Shown here in pieces: positions 51,679-61,395 of a stretch of DNA of 64,000 bases. The position numbers and the translations under genes were made by a program. Within the stretch, counting starts at the first letter, position 1; each line of letters opens with the position of its first letter. A model generated the notes under the pieces. That model saw only the letters and a list, made by a program, of their open reading frames with translations, ran no database searches and was not told the DNA's origin. Origin of the DNA: Bradyrhizobium sp. LHD-71 (lineage in GTDB: Bacteria; Pseudomonadota; Alphaproteobacteria; Rhizobiales; Xanthobacteraceae); assembly GCF_031157255.1 (NCBI RefSeq), contig NZ_JAVIFX010000030.1, positions 46,091 through 110,090 on the forward strand, written 5' to 3'.

Positions 51679-52919
51679 GCGAACAAATCCCGAGCCTTGA
51701 TCAACGCCTGAGCGAGGCTGTCCACCTCGGCGCGCGTATTATACATGGCAAATGACGCCCGGCACGTCGCCGAAACGCCGAAACGCTCCAAAAGCGGCAT
51801 CACGCAGTGGGTTCCAGCCCGCACAGCGACACCGGACCGGTCGATTACGGTCGCAATGTCGTGCGGGTGCGCGCCCTGCACATCGAAGGAGACAATGGCC
51901 CCCTTGTTCCGGGCCGTGCCGATGATGCGCAGCGAGTTGATCTCGCGCAAGCGGTCCTGGGCATAGGTGACGAGATCGTACTCGTGTGCGGCGATCCTGT
52001 CCTTACCGATGGAATTGACGTAGTCGATCGCCGCACCGAGGCCGATGGCTTCGACGATCGGCGGCGTGCCGGCTTCGAATTTGTGAGGTGGATCGCCATA
52101 GGTGACAGTGTCGCGGAAGACGTCGCGGATCATCTCGCCGCCGCCCATATAAGGCCGCATCGCCGCCAGCAGCGCATGCTTGCCGTAGAGCGCGCCGATG
52201 CCGGTCGGCCCGTACAGTTTGTGGCCGGTGAAGACGTAGAAATCGCAGTCGATGTCGCGGACGTCGACCGGCAGATGGACCGCCGCCTGGCTGCCGTCCA
52301 CCAGCACCGGGATGCCGCGCGCATGCGCGAGCCGCACCACGTCCTTGACCGGAACGATGGTGCCGAGCGCGTTCGACATGTGCGTGATTGCCACCAGCTT
52401 GGTGCGCGAGGTGAGCAGCTTCTCGAACTCGTCGATCAGGAAGTTGCCGTCGTCATCGACCGGCGCCCACTTCAGAACCGCTCCCTGCCGTTCGCGCAGG
52501 AAATGCCACGGCACGATGTTAGAATGATGCTCCATGATCGAAAGGACGATCTCGTCGCCCTCCTTGATCATTGGCCCGGCGAATGAGGAAGCAACCAGGT
52601 TGATCGCCTCCGTTGCGTTGCGCGTGAAGACGATCTCCTCATGCCGCGACGCATTCAGGAATTTTGCCACCTTCTCACGTGCGCCTTCGTAGGCCTCGGT
52701 CGCCGCGTTGGCGAGATAATGCAACCCCCGATGCACGTTCGCGTATTCCGATGTGAAGGCCTTTTGCATGCGATCCAGCACGGCGACGGGCTTCTGGGCG
52801 GAGGCAGCGTTGTCGAGATAAACCAACGGCTTGCCGTAGACCTGCATCGCCAGCGCGGGAAAATCCTCGCGCAGCCTAGCGACGTCGTAGGCCCCGTTGC
52901 TCACCGCCGGATGGGTCAT
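51675..52919 (-). CDS. sufS: Cysteine desulfurase SufS (group II)
   Basis: SufS removes sulfur from cysteine, with PLP, for SufBCD. The 414-residue product has the PLP lysine in FYVFTGHKLYGPTGIGALYG near 232 and the catalytic cysteine in AVRAGTHCVMPLLERFGV near 371, in a short loop as in group II enzymes. EIVLSIMEHHSNIVPW and the ITHMSNALGTI block are conserved. It overlaps sufD (4 bases) and sufT (4 bases). No sufE was found in the window, so the partner sulfur acceptor may be encoded elsewhere. Confidence 0.96.
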   Translation of the reverse strand: MTHPAVSNGAYDVARLREDFPALAMQVYGKPLVYLDNAASAQKPVAVLDRMQKAFTSEYANVHRGLHYLANAATEAYEGAREKVAKFLNASRHEEIVFTRNATEAINLVASSFAGPMIKEGDEIVLSIMEHHSNIVPWHFLRERQGAVLKWAPVDDDGNFLIDEFEKLLTSRTKLVAITHMSNALGTIVPVKDVVRLAHARGIPVLVDGSQAAVHLPVDVRDIDCDFYVFTGHKLYGPTGIGALYGKHALLAAMRPYMGGGEMIRDVFRDTVTYGDPPHKFEAGTPPIVEAIGLGAAIDYVNSIGKDRIAAHEYDLVTYAQDRLREINSLRIIGTARNKGAIVSFDVQGAHPHDIATVIDRSGVAVRAGTHCVMPLLERFGVSATCRASFAMYNTRAEVDSLAQALIKARDLFA

Positions 52920-54241
52920 GATGCTCGCGCCTCCAGCCAGCGTATAGCGGCGTTCGTTGCGGCTTCGCGCAAGCGATCATCGGCGATCTGCTCGATCGCC
53001 TCGCCGACGAATGCCTGAATCAGCAGCGCCTGTGCGTCCTTCTCCGGCAGCCCCCGCGCCCTCAGATAGAACAGCAGGCTCTCGTCGAGCGCGCCGGCCG
53101 TTGCGCCGTGGCCGCAGGTCACATCGTCGGCGAAAATCTCAAGCTCCGGCTTGTTGTCGACTTCAGCCTCATCCGAAAGCAGCAGCGCCCGCGTCTCCAT
53201 CTTCCCGTCGGTCTTCTGCGCATCAGGGCGAACGATGATGCGCCCCTGGAACACGGAGCGCGCACGATCATCGATCACCGCGCGGAACACCTCGCGGCTC
53301 GCGCAATGCGGCACCGCATGGTCGACCACCAGCGTCGTGTCACCGTGCTGCGTCTCGTTAAGCAGGTTGACGCCGTATGTCTCGAGGCGCGAGCCCTGGC
53401 CGTCGAAGCGCACAACTCCCTGATAGCGGCTGACGGCACCGCCAGCCGTGAGATTGAAGATCTTGTAGGCTGCATCGCGCCCAAGTACTGACTTCAACGT
53501 TGCAATGTTGAACGCCTCGCGGCCATCCTCCATCAACCTCACATGGTCGAGCCGAGCGCCGTCGCCGACCGCGATCATGGTCGCATCGTTGACCTGATAA
53601 TTTTGCGCGCCGTCGGCAGCAAAGAAGCTCTCGACCAGGGTCGCGCTGACATTCGCACCGATCCGCACCAGCGAGCGCGTGTAGGCGGATGCCGGCGCAG
53701 ATCCACTTGCGACATGGACGATATGCAGCGGGCGCGCGGGCGATGCGTCTTTCAGGATGTCGATGACAAGGCCATCGGCCATCAACGCGGAATTCAGCGC
53801 AAACATCGGCCCGGCGCCGGCGTCATCGCTCAACAGCAGCTCATGCACGGTCTCGTCGGCCAGCACGCTGGCCAGCGAGCGGATCGTCAGGCCGCCTTCG
53901 AGCGCCGCCACGTCCGACAACGCCGGCACGAACACGCCGTCGACCAGCACCAGCCGACGAACGCCTTCGAGCCCGTGACGCTCCAGCGCTTTCGCCGCAC
54001 GGTCCAGCGCCGCCTTGTCCGGCGCCGCTGCCGGTGGCAGCACCTCGCGCATCAACGCACGCAGATCCGTGTATTTCCAATCCTCGATCCGACGATGCGG
54101 GAGTCCGTCGCATGCGAAATTCTCCAGCGCGCGGGTGCGCATGGCGGCAACAGCCTTGCCACCCGGCAGGCGCGGCAGCGCAGCGGCGAATTGATCCGCC
54201 AAGGCGCGCTCCGTCCCGCTTGTCTTGACCACCGCGTCCAT
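52916..54241 (-). CDS. sufD: Fe-S assembly scaffold subunit SufD
   Basis: The 441-residue SufD pairs with SufB and SufC as the scaffold complex. From the ATG at 54241 it has an upstream AAGGAG at good spacing; the longer frame to 54289 is not needed. Typical blocks: FACDGLPHRRIEDWKYTDLR near 40-60, FNIATLKSVLGRDAAYKIFN, HCASREVFRAVIDDRARSVF and ELEIFADDVTCGHGATAGAL. The right-handed beta-helix core spans about 130-400. Confidence 0.95.
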   Translation of the reverse strand: MDAVVKTSGTERALADQFAAALPRLPGGKAVAAMRTRALENFACDGLPHRRIEDWKYTDLRALMREVLPPAAAPDKAALDRAAKALERHGLEGVRRLVLVDGVFVPALSDVAALEGGLTIRSLASVLADETVHELLLSDDAGAGPMFALNSALMADGLVIDILKDASPARPLHIVHVASGSAPASAYTRSLVRIGANVSATLVESFFAADGAQNYQVNDATMIAVGDGARLDHVRLMEDGREAFNIATLKSVLGRDAAYKIFNLTAGGAVSRYQGVVRFDGQGSRLETYGVNLLNETQHGDTTLVVDHAVPHCASREVFRAVIDDRARSVFQGRIIVRPDAQKTDGKMETRALLLSDEAEVDNKPELEIFADDVTCGHGATAGALDESLLFYLRARGLPEKDAQALLIQAFVGEAIEQIADDRLREAATNAAIRWLEARAS

Positions 54242-54305
54242 TTGAAAGTCACTCCTTGCGCGTATTCTTATCGCAAAACCGGTATCCACTTTTGCGGAGT
54301 ACGCG

Positions 54306-55067
54306 CTATGCCGCCTGTTCTTCGAATTGTGCGTAGCCGCTTGCTTCCAGCTCCAGCGCCAAATCCTTGCCGCCGCTCTTCACCACCCTGCCCTTCGACA
54401 TCACGTGCACATGGTCCGGCACGATGTAGTTGAGGAGACGCTGGTAGTGCGTGATGACGATCATCGCCCGGCCTTTCGACCGCAGCGCGTTGACGCCGTC
54501 AGCAGCAATGCGCAAGGCGTCGATGTCGAGGCCTGAATCCATCTCGTCGAGAATGCAGAGTTTCGGCTCAAACAGCGCCATCTGCAGCACCTCGTTGCGC
54601 TTCTTCTCGCCGCCCGAGAATCCCACGTTGACGCCGCGACGCAGCATGTCCTGCGGGATGTTGAGGCTGTCGGCGACCTTACGCACCTTCTTCAGGAAGT
54701 CGGGCGTCGAGATCTCCTCCTCGCCGCGCGCCTTGCGCTGGGCATTCAGCGCGGTGCGGAGGAAGTTCATGGTCGCAACTCCGGGAATTTCGACCGGGTA
54801 CTGGAATGCAAGGAACAGCCCCTTTGCCGCCCGCTCGTCCGGCTCCATCGCGAAGATGTCTTCCCCCTCGAACAACACTTCGCCGGAAGTGACCTCGTAG
54901 CCCGGCTTGCCCGCGAGCACATGGCTCAGCGTCGATTTGCCGGAGCCGTTTGGCCCCATGATCGCGTGCACTTCACCCTTGTTCACGGTCAACGACAGGC
55001 CGTGCAGGATTTCATTGCCGTCGTCCTCGACGCGGACATGAAGATTTCTGACTTCAAGCAAAGGCAT
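54306..55067 (-). CDS. sufC: Fe-S assembly ATPase SufC
   Basis: A 253-residue ABC-type ATPase that drives SufBCD conformational change. Walker A MGPNGSGKST at 37-46, signature VGFSGGEKKRNEVLQM, Walker B LCILDEMDSGLD and switch VITHYQRLL. The 5' end lies downstream of a repeat pair (55090-55198) that separates it from sufB. The start codon is ATG at 55067. Confidence 0.96.
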   Translation of the reverse strand: MPLLEVRNLHVRVEDDGNEILHGLSLTVNKGEVHAIMGPNGSGKSTLSHVLAGKPGYEVTSGEVLFEGEDIFAMEPDERAAKGLFLAFQYPVEIPGVATMNFLRTALNAQRKARGEEEISTPDFLKKVRKVADSLNIPQDMLRRGVNVGFSGGEKKRNEVLQMALFEPKLCILDEMDSGLDIDALRIAADGVNALRSKGRAMIVITHYQRLLNYIVPDHVHVMSKGRVVKSGGKDLALELEASGYAQFEEQAA

Positions 55068-55089
55068 TCTGGTCTTCCATGTTCTTCGG

Positions 55090-55198
55090 GGCCCTCACCC
55101 TTAAGGAGCGCGGAAACGCGCATCTCGAAGGGGAGGCCCGTGACTGTCAACTCATCCTTCGAGACTGCCGCTCACGCGACCTCCTCAGGATGAGGGCC
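55090..55198. repeat. Inverted pair of a palindromic intergenic repeat between sufB and sufC
   Basis: The left copy starts GGCCCTCACCCTTAAGGAGC at 55090 and the right copy, read in reverse, starts GGCCCTCATCCTGAGGAGGT at 55198. Each contains a short GCG-rich stem and the block CTCGAAGG. The two copies face each other, so the RNA could fold into a large hairpin between sufB and sufC. The sequence resembles dispersed REP-like elements common in Bradyrhizobiaceae; a genome search would settle that. Confidence 0.7.
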
Positions 55199-55204
55199 GG
55201 TGAA

Positions 55205-56686
55205 TTACCCCACGCTGCCTTCAAGGCTGATCGAGATCAGCTTCTGCGCCTCGACGGCAAACTCCATCGGCAGTTGCTGCAGCACATCCTTGACGAAGCC
55301 GTTGACGACAAGCGCCACAGCCTCTTCCTGGGAGAGCCCGCGCTGGATGCAGTAGAACAGCATGTCTTCCGAGATCTTCGAGGTCGTGGCCTCGTGCTCG
55401 AAGATCGCCGACGAATTCTTTGCCTCGATATAGGGCACCGTGTGCGCGCCGCACTTGTCGCCGATCAGCAGCGAGTCGCAGGCGGTGAAGTTGCGCGCGC
55501 CTTGCGCCTTCCGATGCGCCGACACGAGGCCGCGATAGGTGTTCTGCGACCTGCCGGCGGCAATGCCCTTGGAGATGATGCGGCTCGACGTGTTCTTGCC
55601 GAGGTGCAGCATCTTGGTGCCGCTGTCGACCTGCTGATACCCGTTGGAAATCGCGATCGAGTAGAACTCGCCGCGCGAATTGTCGCCACGCAGGATGCAG
55701 CTCGGATACTTCCATGTGATCGCAGAGCCGGTTTCGACCTGCGTCCACGAAATCTTCGAATTCCGGCCCCGGCAGTCGCCGCGCTTGGTGACGAAGTTGT
55801 AGATGCCGCCTTTGCCTTCAGCGTCGCCAGGATACCAGTTCTGCACCGTCGAATACTTGATCTCGGCGTCATCGAGCGCGACCAGTTCCACCACCGCAGC
55901 ATGCAGCTGATTCTCGTCGCGCTGCGGCGCCGTGCAGCCTTCGAGGTAGCTGACGTAGGCGCCCTTGTCGGCGATGATCAGCGTGCGCTCGAACTGGCCG
56001 GTGTTGCGCTCGTTGATGCGGAAATAGGTGGACAGCTCCATCGGGCAGCGTACGCCCTCCGGCACATAGACGAATGAGCCGTCGGAGAACACCGCCGAAT
56101 TCAGCGTCGCAAAGTAGTTGTCGGAGGTCGGCACCACTGTGCCCAGATACTTCTTGACGAGCTCGGGGTGCTCGCGGATCGCCTCCGAGATCGGCATGAA
56201 GATCACGCCGGCCTTGCGCAGCTCTTCCTTGAAGGTTGTCGCGACCGAGACCGAATCGAACACGGCGTCGACAGCAACGCGCCGCTCGCCTTCAGGGCGC
56301 ACGACGCCTTCCAGCATTTCCACTTCACGCAGGGGAATGCCGAGTTTCTCGTAGGTCTTGAGAATTTCAGGATCGATCTCGTCGATCGACGTCAGCGTCT
56401 TCTTCGGCTTCGGAGCCGCGTAATAGTACAGGTCCTGATAATCGATTTTCGGGTAGTCGACGCGCGCCCATGTCGGCTCGGTCATCGTCAGCCAACGACG
56501 ATAGGCCTCAAGCCGCCACTCCAGCATCCAGGCCGGTTCACCCTTCTTTTCAGAGATAAAACGAACGGTATCCTCCGAAAGGCCCTTCGGGGCCTTTTCG
56601 GTTTCGATGATCGTCTCAAAGCCGTAGCGATATTGATCGACGTCGATGCGGCGAACCCGATCGACTGTCTCCTGGACAGCAGGCAT
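55205..56686 (-). CDS. sufB: Fe-S assembly scaffold protein SufB
   Basis: The 493-residue core scaffold of the SUF system, on which clusters are built from iron and SufS-derived sulfur. Conserved blocks: [72 protein letters not shown], and [20 protein letters not shown] (scaffold cysteine). Length is normal. It is transcribed from the region 56687-56793 and is preceded by the nifS-like gene on the same strand, 107 bases away. Confidence 0.96.
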   Translation of the reverse strand: MPAVQETVDRVRRIDVDQYRYGFETIIETEKAPKGLSEDTVRFISEKKGEPAWMLEWRLEAYRRWLTMTEPTWARVDYPKIDYQDLYYYAAPKPKKTLTSIDEIDPEILKTYEKLGIPLREVEMLEGVVRPEGERRVAVDAVFDSVSVATTFKEELRKAGVIFMPISEAIREHPELVKKYLGTVVPTSDNYFATLNSAVFSDGSFVYVPEGVRCPMELSTYFRINERNTGQFERTLIIADKGAYVSYLEGCTAPQRDENQLHAAVVELVALDDAEIKYSTVQNWYPGDAEGKGGIYNFVTKRGDCRGRNSKISWTQVETGSAITWKYPSCILRGDNSRGEFYSIAISNGYQQVDSGTKMLHLGKNTSSRIISKGIAAGRSQNTYRGLVSAHRKAQGARNFTACDSLLIGDKCGAHTVPYIEAKNSSAIFEHEATTSKISEDMLFYCIQRGLSQEEAVALVVNGFVKDVLQQLPMEFAVEAQKLISISLEGSVG

Positions 56687-56793
56687 CTTCTTCTCCGGAT
56701 CGCGGTTTCAAGGACCGCGGTGGATTACGCAGGTTGTATTCGAAGCCTCTGCAACTATCTCGTGCAGATTAGAACCGTTCAACCACTGTTTCG

Positions 56794-57927
56794 TCAGCCC
56801 CTACGTAATACACCTGAGAGCATTCTCCAAGCCTCAAGACAGCGATCAATTTCGCTCGCTTTCGTCGTAGGGCCGGTCGAGATCCGGATGGCGCCCCGGG
56901 AAAGTTCCGGCTCGATCCCCATCGCCGCCAGAACATGCGATGGCTGCACCTTGCCGGACGAGCAGGCCGAGCCCGAGGAGACAGCGACACCCTCCAGGTC
57001 GAAGGCAATGACCGCGGTCTCCGCACGCACGCCCCTGAGAGCAAACAAGGTGGTGTTCGGCAGCCGCGGTACGCCTGCCGAAAACACAGTCACGCCGGCG
57101 ATCGACCTGAGACCCGCCTCCAGCCGATCGCGCAAGGCGCGCATCTTGACCGCATCGGCCTCCGTCTGGCTGCGGGCCGCCGTGGCGGCAGCGCCGAACC
57201 CCGCAATGCCGGCCACATTCTCTGTGCCGGCGCGATGATTGCGCTCCTGTCCGCCGCCGCGGATCAAAGCCTGCGGCGCGTGCAAGTCAGTGTTGACGAT
57301 CACCAGGGCACCCACACCCTTCGGGCCACCGATCTTGTGCCCCGACAACGTCATGATATCCGCCCCGAGCGCAGCCGGATCCAGCGGCAGACGTCCAAGC
57401 CCCTGCACTACATCAACATGCAGGATACCGCCCGCCCGGTGCACCAGCGCAGCCGCCTCGGAGATCGGTTGGAGCGCACCGGTTTCGTTGTTCGCGAGCA
57501 TGATGGACACAAGCGCGGGTTCGGCCAGCAGCCCGCCGAGCGCTCCGAGATCGACCACGCCATCGCGCGAAACAGGCGTCTGCACAACCTGCGACGGCGA
57601 AAAATGTCCACCCGAGAGTACTGATGGATGCTCAATCGCGGAGACGATCAGGCGGTCGAAGACCCGGCCCCCCAAGCTCCATCCGGGCACCAGCGCCTGG
57701 GCGTTCGCCTCGGTACCGCCTGAGGTGAAGATCACGTTCTCGACCTTGGCGCCGATGCAGGCTGCAAGCTGCGCGCGTGCGTGCTCGACCAGCCGTCGGG
57801 CTGCACGACCTTCCGCGTGCACCGACGACGGGTTACCGCCGATGTCCAACGCAGCCGTCACTGCTGCGCGAGCTTCGGGCCGCAGCGGAGCCGTTGCATT
57901 CCAGTCCAGATAGATGCGCGATATCAT
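56794..57927 (-). CDS. Cysteine desulfurase, IscS/NifS group
   Basis: A 377-residue PLP enzyme. N-terminus IYLDWNATAPLRPEARAAV, the PLP lysine in LSGHKIGGPKGVGALV, the reactive cysteine in a longer flexible loop, SSGSACSSGKVQPSHVLAAM (group I, IscS/NifS type), and the C-terminal IRISTGPTTKASEID. It is a second desulfurase beside SufS. As the first gene of the suf cluster it is commonly found in this group of bacteria. Whether it serves the SUF scaffold, tRNA thiolation or another acceptor cannot be read from the sequence. The ATG at 57927 is the only plausible start. Confidence 0.93.
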   Translation of the reverse strand: MISRIYLDWNATAPLRPEARAAVTAALDIGGNPSSVHAEGRAARRLVEHARAQLAACIGAKVENVIFTSGGTEANAQALVPGWSLGGRVFDRLIVSAIEHPSVLSGGHFSPSQVVQTPVSRDGVVDLGALGGLLAEPALVSIMLANNETGALQPISEAAALVHRAGGILHVDVVQGLGRLPLDPAALGADIMTLSGHKIGGPKGVGALVIVNTDLHAPQALIRGGGQERNHRAGTENVAGIAGFGAAATAARSQTEADAVKMRALRDRLEAGLRSIAGVTVFSAGVPRLPNTTLFALRGVRAETAVIAFDLEGVAVSSGSACSSGKVQPSHVLAAMGIEPELSRGAIRISTGPTTKASEIDRCLEAWRMLSGVLRRG

Positions 57928-58146
57928 GACGGTCTTATAATACCATTAGCGCTCAAAGCGCAGAGCTGACATGGTCACGCCGGCCGCATGTTCGCAATGC
58001 TTGCTTTTTGCCCCTCGCCCCATGCTAGAAGGCGGCTCCCACTTTCACGGAACGGCAGTTCCCTATGCGATCAAGGTGCTGCGGATATTGCCGTTTTTCC
58101 TGCTGCAAGAGCCCGCGCCGCAGAATCATACGGCTACGAGGTCACG

Positions 58147-58794
58147 ATGCCTGAAGTCATTTTCACCGGTCCCGCCGGCCGTCTCGAAGGCCGCTATCAT
58201 CCGGCGAAACAGAAAAATGCGCCGATCGCCATGGTGCTGCACCCTCATCCGCAATTCGGCGGCAACATGAACAACCCGATCGTGTACCAAGTGTACTACG
58301 CTTTCGTGCATCGCGGCTTCTCGGTGTTGCGCTTCAATTTCCGTGGCGTCGGCCGCAGCCAGGGTTCGTTCGACCATGGCGCGGGCGAACTGTCGGATGC
58401 AGCCTCCGCGCTCGACTGGGCGCAGACCATCAATCCGGAAGCGCGCGCGTGCTGGATCGCCGGCTTCTCCTTCGGCGCCTGGATCGGCATGCAGCTTCTG
58501 ATGCGCCGACCCGAGGTCGAAGGCTTCATCTCGATCGCACCGGAACCGAACCGTTATGACTTCTCGTTCCTGGCTCCCTGCCCTTCCTCCGGATTGATCG
58601 TGCACGGCGAGAAGGACATCGTCGCTCCAGCCAAGGACGTGACGACGCTGGTCGAGAAGCTGAAGACGCAGAAGGGCATCGTGATCGACCAGCAGATCAT
58701 TCCCGGCGCCAATCATTTCTTTGCCGACCGGCTTGAGCCGTTGATGGAATCGGTCACCTCCTATCTCGACATGCGGCTTGCCAACGTCCGCTGA
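58147..58794 (+). CDS. Alpha/beta hydrolase (COG2945/dienelactone-hydrolase-like)
   Basis: A 215-residue alpha/beta hydrolase from the ATG at 58147; the frame extends upstream without family features. MPEVIFTGPAGRLEGRYHPA is the typical N-terminus. The nucleophile elbow is AGFSFGAWIG (G-x-S-x-G, Ser near 104), followed by PSSGLIVHGEKDIVAP (acid) and IPGANHFF (catalytic His). Members of this group are uncharacterised esterases, often near cell-envelope genes. 352 bases upstream of the start contain no gene, apart from the nifS-like gene beyond. Confidence 0.88.
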   Translation: MPEVIFTGPAGRLEGRYHPAKQKNAPIAMVLHPHPQFGGNMNNPIVYQVYYAFVHRGFSVLRFNFRGVGRSQGSFDHGAGELSDAASALDWAQTINPEARACWIAGFSFGAWIGMQLLMRRPEVEGFISIAPEPNRYDFSFLAPCPSSGLIVHGEKDIVAPAKDVTTLVEKLKTQKGIVIDQQIIPGANHFFADRLEPLMESVTSYLDMRLANVR

Positions 58795-58799
58795 AGACG

Positions 58800-59312
58800 A
58801 TGACGACCTTTGTCGCCCTCCTGCGCGCAGTCAATGTGGGAGGAACCGGCAAGCTGCCAATGTCAGATCTCAAGGCGATGTGCGAGGATTGTGGCTTCGC
58901 GCGCGTACAAACCTATATCGCCAGCGGCAATGTGGTCTTCACGAGCCGAAAGTCGGAAGTCACGGTCAAATCCGAACTCGAAGATTGCCTTGCGTCCTAT
59001 GCAGGCAAGCCAGTTGCGGTCGCAATTCGCACCGCCGGAGAGATGGCGAAGGTCTGCAGCGACAATCCTTTTCCTGCAGCACCCGCGAACTGGACGGTCG
59101 CGATCTTTCTCGACAAGCCGCCACCGGCCGACGCCCTGAATGGCATCAGGGGACGCGCCGATGAAGAGATCGGACTCGGACGGCGCGAGATCTACGTTCA
59201 CTACGGCGCCGGCTTGGGCAGGTCCAAACTGATCATCCCGGCTGCGAAAGACGGCACTGCGCGCAACATGAACACGATCGCCAAGCTCGCAGAGATGGCG
59301 GCGGAGCTTTAG
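58800..59312 (+). CDS. DUF1697-family protein
   Basis: A 170-residue protein with the DUF1697 pattern: TTFVALLRAVNVGGTGKLPM, YIASGNVVFTSRKSE and the C-terminal GRSKLIIPAAKDGTARNMNT (a K-x-A/G-T-x-R-N-x-N-T motif). The function of the family is unknown. It starts 5 bases after the hydrolase stop, so the two are one unit. It converges with the MFS gene at 59318. Confidence 0.88.
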   Translation: MTTFVALLRAVNVGGTGKLPMSDLKAMCEDCGFARVQTYIASGNVVFTSRKSEVTVKSELEDCLASYAGKPVAVAIRTAGEMAKVCSDNPFPAAPANWTVAIFLDKPPPADALNGIRGRADEEIGLGRREIYVHYGAGLGRSKLIIPAAKDGTARNMNTIAKLAEMAAEL

Positions 59313-59317
59313 CCTGC

Positions 59318-60514
59318 TTAGACGAGTCTCCGCGCCTCATGGAGGCGCACCAGCCCGAAGAGCAACGCAAGCGCGACCAAGCTGCAGCCAAGCGCAACAG
59401 TAAGCACCGCGCTGCTGCCGAAGTTCGTCAGCACGGCGACAAGAAACGGTGGCGACGCGGCTGCGGCCAGGTTTGCCGGCAATGCGATGTGCGACGAGGC
59501 ACGCGCGAATGCGGCAGAATCATAGAACACCAGCGGCATGGTCGCCCGCGCAACCGCCATCAGTCCCGTGGCGCCGCCATACAGCAGCATGAAAGCGCCG
59601 ATGGCCCAGTCGGCCGGGCCACCGAACAGCAGCACCAGGAAGCCGATCGGCATGATCACCGCCGCGACGAGTCCGGTCACGAGCCCGCTCCAGTGCGCCC
59701 CGCCGAAGAAATCGAGCCCGCGCGCCGAGACTTGAATAACGCCCAGCAGCGCGCCCACGCGCAGCGCCCACGTGTCGCCTACGCCGATCGACTTGAGCAG
59801 CTGAATGATGATCGAGCCGATGCCCCAGGAGACAAAGGCATGCAAGGCGATCACGCCGGTGAGCAGCGCAAAGGACAACCGTCCCGGTACGCCGTTGACC
59901 CGCTCGCTCGGCTTGGACGGCAAGTCGGCGGCCGGCAGCTTGCGCCGACGTGGAAGACCGAAGGCGTGCAGCGGAAAGCAGACGGCAACCATGCTCGCGC
60001 TGTAGATCACCAGCGTCAGGCGCCATCCGAGCGCATCGGTCAAGGCGGCGGTGATCGGCCAGAACAGGCTAGACGAGAGTCCCGTGACCAGCATGAGTGC
60101 GCCGATCGGGCGTTTCGCGCCGATGCCCGCAATCTCGTTCAGCAAGATGTAGGTCGCCGTGCTCAGCATCGCCGCGCCGGCAACACCCAGCACAACCCAT
60201 CCGGCGTAGTAGAGGAATGGGCCGGTTGCAGCCGCGAGCAGCAAAAAGCCTGGTGCGGCAATTAACGAGCCCGCCGCCATGACGAGCCGGGCACCGTAAG
60301 CTACGAAGGCGTTCGCGATCAGCGACGCCGTCAACCCGGTGACGACCAGCATCACCGTCGTGCCGGCGAATACCGCTGGCAGACCAAGGCCGAGGTCGCG
60401 CGCAAGCTGTTCGCCGATCACCGCCGGCAAGCTCACCGTTCCCCAACCGACAAGTTGGCTGACGGCTAGAACGACGAGAATCGAGGGAAGGCTCTGCTCG
60501 GGAGGGGGGCGCAT
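59318..60514 (-). CDS. MFS transporter, 12-helix
   Basis: A 398-residue MFS protein. LGWGTVSLPAVIGEQLARDL near the N-terminus (as VGWGTVSLPAVIGEQLARDL) and FWPITAALTDALGWRLTLVI in helix 5-6 resemble the oxalate/formate and monocarboxylate-type MFS groups. Twelve helices can be drawn, with a cytosolic loop at about 180-200 (GLPRRRKLPAADLPSKPSER). Substrate unknown. It is on the opposite strand and its stop is 5 bases from that of the DUF1697 gene. Confidence 0.9.
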   Translation of the reverse strand: MRPPPEQSLPSILVVLAVSQLVGWGTVSLPAVIGEQLARDLGLGLPAVFAGTTVMLVVTGLTASLIANAFVAYGARLVMAAGSLIAAPGFLLLAAATGPFLYYAGWVVLGVAGAAMLSTATYILLNEIAGIGAKRPIGALMLVTGLSSSLFWPITAALTDALGWRLTLVIYSASMVAVCFPLHAFGLPRRRKLPAADLPSKPSERVNGVPGRLSFALLTGVIALHAFVSWGIGSIIIQLLKSIGVGDTWALRVGALLGVIQVSARGLDFFGGAHWSGLVTGLVAAVIMPIGFLVLLFGGPADWAIGAFMLLYGGATGLMAVARATMPLVFYDSAAFARASSHIALPANLAAAASPPFLVAVLTNFGSSAVLTVALGCSLVALALLFGLVRLHEARRLV

Positions 60515-60668
60515 AACGTGCTCGGAAGGTCATAGCCGTTCGAAGGACGGCGTCGCTTCGCTCGCCTATGCCTTTCGACCACCGTTATCGCTGCATGACA
60601 AGCTGCGCCCTGCGATGGACGCCAATGCCGCGACGCATATCTTGCGCAAGCCTCCGTCAAACCCGCAC

Positions 60669-61340
60669 TCAAGCGGCCTTGCGCGCCTCAAGCTGCGACA
60701 GATACGCGCCTTTCTTCTTCAAGAATGCCCGTAGCAACGATGGGTAGTCGGCGCTGACCGCGCTGCGGATCGAGGCGCGCGCGGCGAGGTTCTTCCGCCA
60801 CTGCACAAGCTTCGGCTTGCCGGCAAAGATACCGAAGTCGCCGATCTCATCGAACACGTCGAAATAGCGAAAGGCCGGCCCGAACACTGCGTCGACCAGG
60901 GAGAATTTCTCCCCGTCGAACCAGGGTCCGACCAGCCGCTTCTCGAGGGAAGCCAGACGGCCTTCGAGCTGCTTCGCGCTGGCCCTGAACGTCGCCTCGT
61001 CAGTCGCGATCTCGAGGCCCCAGATGTCGCCCAGAACCGCCGAGTTGAACTCGATCCAGGCCCGATGCTCCGCGCGCACCAAGGGATCGCTCGGATGCAG
61101 TGGGCCAGGCTGGGTCTCCTCCAGATATTCAAGGATCACCGCAGACTCGAAGATCGCCTTGTCGCCGACCACCAATACAGGCGTCTTGCCGAGCGGCGAA
61201 ATCTTTCCGAACCATTCCGGCTTGGCGTCGAGATCAATATCGACGCGCTCGAACGGCACACCCTTCTCGCTCAGCGCGATCACCGCGCGCTGGACGTACG
61301 GACAAAGCTTATGGCTGATCAGCTTGAGCAGTGCGGACAT
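60669..61340 (-). CDS. Glutathione S-transferase
   Basis: A 223-residue GST. The N-terminal thioredoxin-like domain starts LKLISHKLCPYVQRAVIALS, with the C-P-Y-x-Q motif suggesting a beta/omega-like or maleylacetoacetate-isomerase-like active site; the GSH-binding DKAIFESAVILEYLEE follows near 58-73. A C-terminal helical domain (about 90-215) carries WFDGEKFSLVDAVFGPAFRY. ATG at 61340, GGGAGA upstream. The strong inverted repeat at 61356-61393 lies immediately 5' of this gene, so it is likely repressor-controlled. Confidence 0.9.
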   Translation of the reverse strand: MSALLKLISHKLCPYVQRAVIALSEKGVPFERVDIDLDAKPEWFGKISPLGKTPVLVVGDKAIFESAVILEYLEETQPGPLHPSDPLVRAEHRAWIEFNSAVLGDIWGLEIATDEATFRASAKQLEGRLASLEKRLVGPWFDGEKFSLVDAVFGPAFRYFDVFDEIGDFGIFAGKPKLVQWRKNLAARASIRSAVSADYPSLLRAFLKKKGAYLSQLEARKAA

Positions 61341-61355
61341 GTCGCGCTCTCCCGT

Positions 61356-61393
61356 TATATGCATCTGCATGCAGATTGATGCAGATGCATATA
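61356..61393. promoter_or_regulatory. Perfect 15-base inverted repeat upstream of gst (probable operator)
   Basis: TATATGCATCTGCAT (61356-61370) and ATGCAGATGCATATA (61379-61393) are exact reverse complements with an 8-base spacer. On the minus strand a -35 TTGACT (61401-61396) abuts the repeat and CAATCT about 17 bases on could be the -10, so the repeat would cover the promoter of gst. A further 12-base palindrome ATGCAATTGCAT lies at 61107+ offset, that is 61407-61418. Low GC and no T run argue against a terminator. Confidence 0.65.
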
Positions 61394-61395
61394 GC

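Noticed and set aside
56687..56793. Iron-responsive (Irr/ICE-type) or IscR site upstream of sufB
   Set aside because: Fragments such as GGTTCTAATC appear, but no full dyad matching a known box could be confirmed by eye.
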